A stretch of DNA of 64,000 bases from CAWDMC01 sp963803295. GTDB taxonomy: Bacteria; Acidobacteriota; Terriglobia; UBA7540. The notes below the pieces were generated by a model. It ran no database searches. It saw nothing but the letters and a program-made list of their open reading frames with translations, and had not been told where the DNA came from. Positions 63,834-64,000 of the stretch are shown in pieces. Location of the stretch: contig CAWDMC010000022.1 of the NCBI GenBank assembly GCA_963803295.1, positions 496,001-560,000 on the forward strand, given 5' to 3'. Position 1 is the first letter of the stretch. The number at the start of each line of letters is the position of its first letter. A program made the position numbers and the translations under genes.

Positions 63834-64000
63834 TTAGGTCTTTGCGGGTAGCAGGTCGCCTAGATCCATCTGTTCCATCTCCCGGCCATGGATCATGTAA
63901 AACGCAACGCGCTCGGCCGTCGCACTGATAGTGGCTGACGGGTTCACCGCTAGTGCCGTCGGAATGATTGAGCCGTCGGACACATATAGGTTCGGATAGT
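63834..64000 (-). CDS. GMC oxidoreductase, C-terminal part (runs off window)
   Basis: The final 55 codons read YPNLYVSDGSIIPTALAVNP, then SATISATAERVAFYMI and a stop at 63834. LYVSDGSxxPTxxxVNPSxTI is the conserved C-terminal FAD/active-site segment of glucose-methanol-choline oxidoreductases, close to cholesterol oxidase-type members. The N-terminal part lies outside the window. Confidence 0.85.
   Translation of the reverse strand, partial: YPNLYVSDGSIIPTALAVNPSATISATAERVAFYMIHGREMEQMDLGDLLPAKT

Overview
This 64-kb window is GC-rich bacterial DNA, most likely from an Acidobacteriota of the Bryobacterales/Solibacter type. That placement is an inference. It rests on the LolA-fold family protein, the DUF2961-HEAT hydrolase, the DUF4338/DUF5372/DUF6788-recombinase cassettes and the heavy load of insertion sequences; there is no rRNA to confirm it.

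Layout. 1-1.2 kb: IS630 remnant. 1.6-5.5 kb: a core stretch with initiator tRNA-Met, an MFS transporter, smpB and a leucyl aminopeptidase. 5.5-10.6 kb: a scrapyard of large serine recombinases, with a DruA-like (DUF4338) gene translationally coupled to a truncated recombinase and small accessory genes upstream. 10.7-14.2 kb: metal transport (iron permease, Nramp-like transporter with a lipoprotein). 14.2-29.3 kb: a wrecked end-joining/repair locus. ligD is split by an IS21-like element with a clean 5-bp target duplication and also carries a frameshift. A cysteine hydrolase is split by an IS1634-type element. Two different PolX paralogues are each truncated at an element boundary, and both have lost the polymerase aspartates.

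29.3-37.3 kb: a second, inverted copy of the same IS21-like element, into which two near-identical 1,913-bp group II introns are inserted head to tail. Each IS21-like copy carries a non-transposition passenger gene plus two small helper ORFs. 37.3-44.6 kb: more mobile debris: a recombinase C-terminal half, a group II intron fragment nested in another intron fragment, a frameshifted acidobacterial gene with an adjacent small gene, a DUF5372-DUF6788-recombinase cassette, and IS630 and IS66 remnants.

44.7-64 kb: mostly ordinary chromosome. It holds a PIG-L deacetylase, a GH172 (DUF2961)-HEAT protein, a GDP-mannose dehydrogenase, a broken soxR, a broken Gly-Val repeat protein, a fatty acid hydroxylase family enzyme and a nucleotide-sugar epimerase. 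It ends in a probable lipid/sterol/polyisoprenoid oxidation cluster: patatin with an oxidase-associated C-terminal domain, an integral membrane protein, a RoxA-like dihaem cytochrome, an EthD-type protein, an unknown protein, an FAD oxidase and a GMC oxidoreductase running off the window end.

Many host genes differ from an intact frame by one base, often in a homopolymer, so some 'pseudogenes' may be assembly errors. The insertions, tandem introns and inverted junctions cannot be explained that way.
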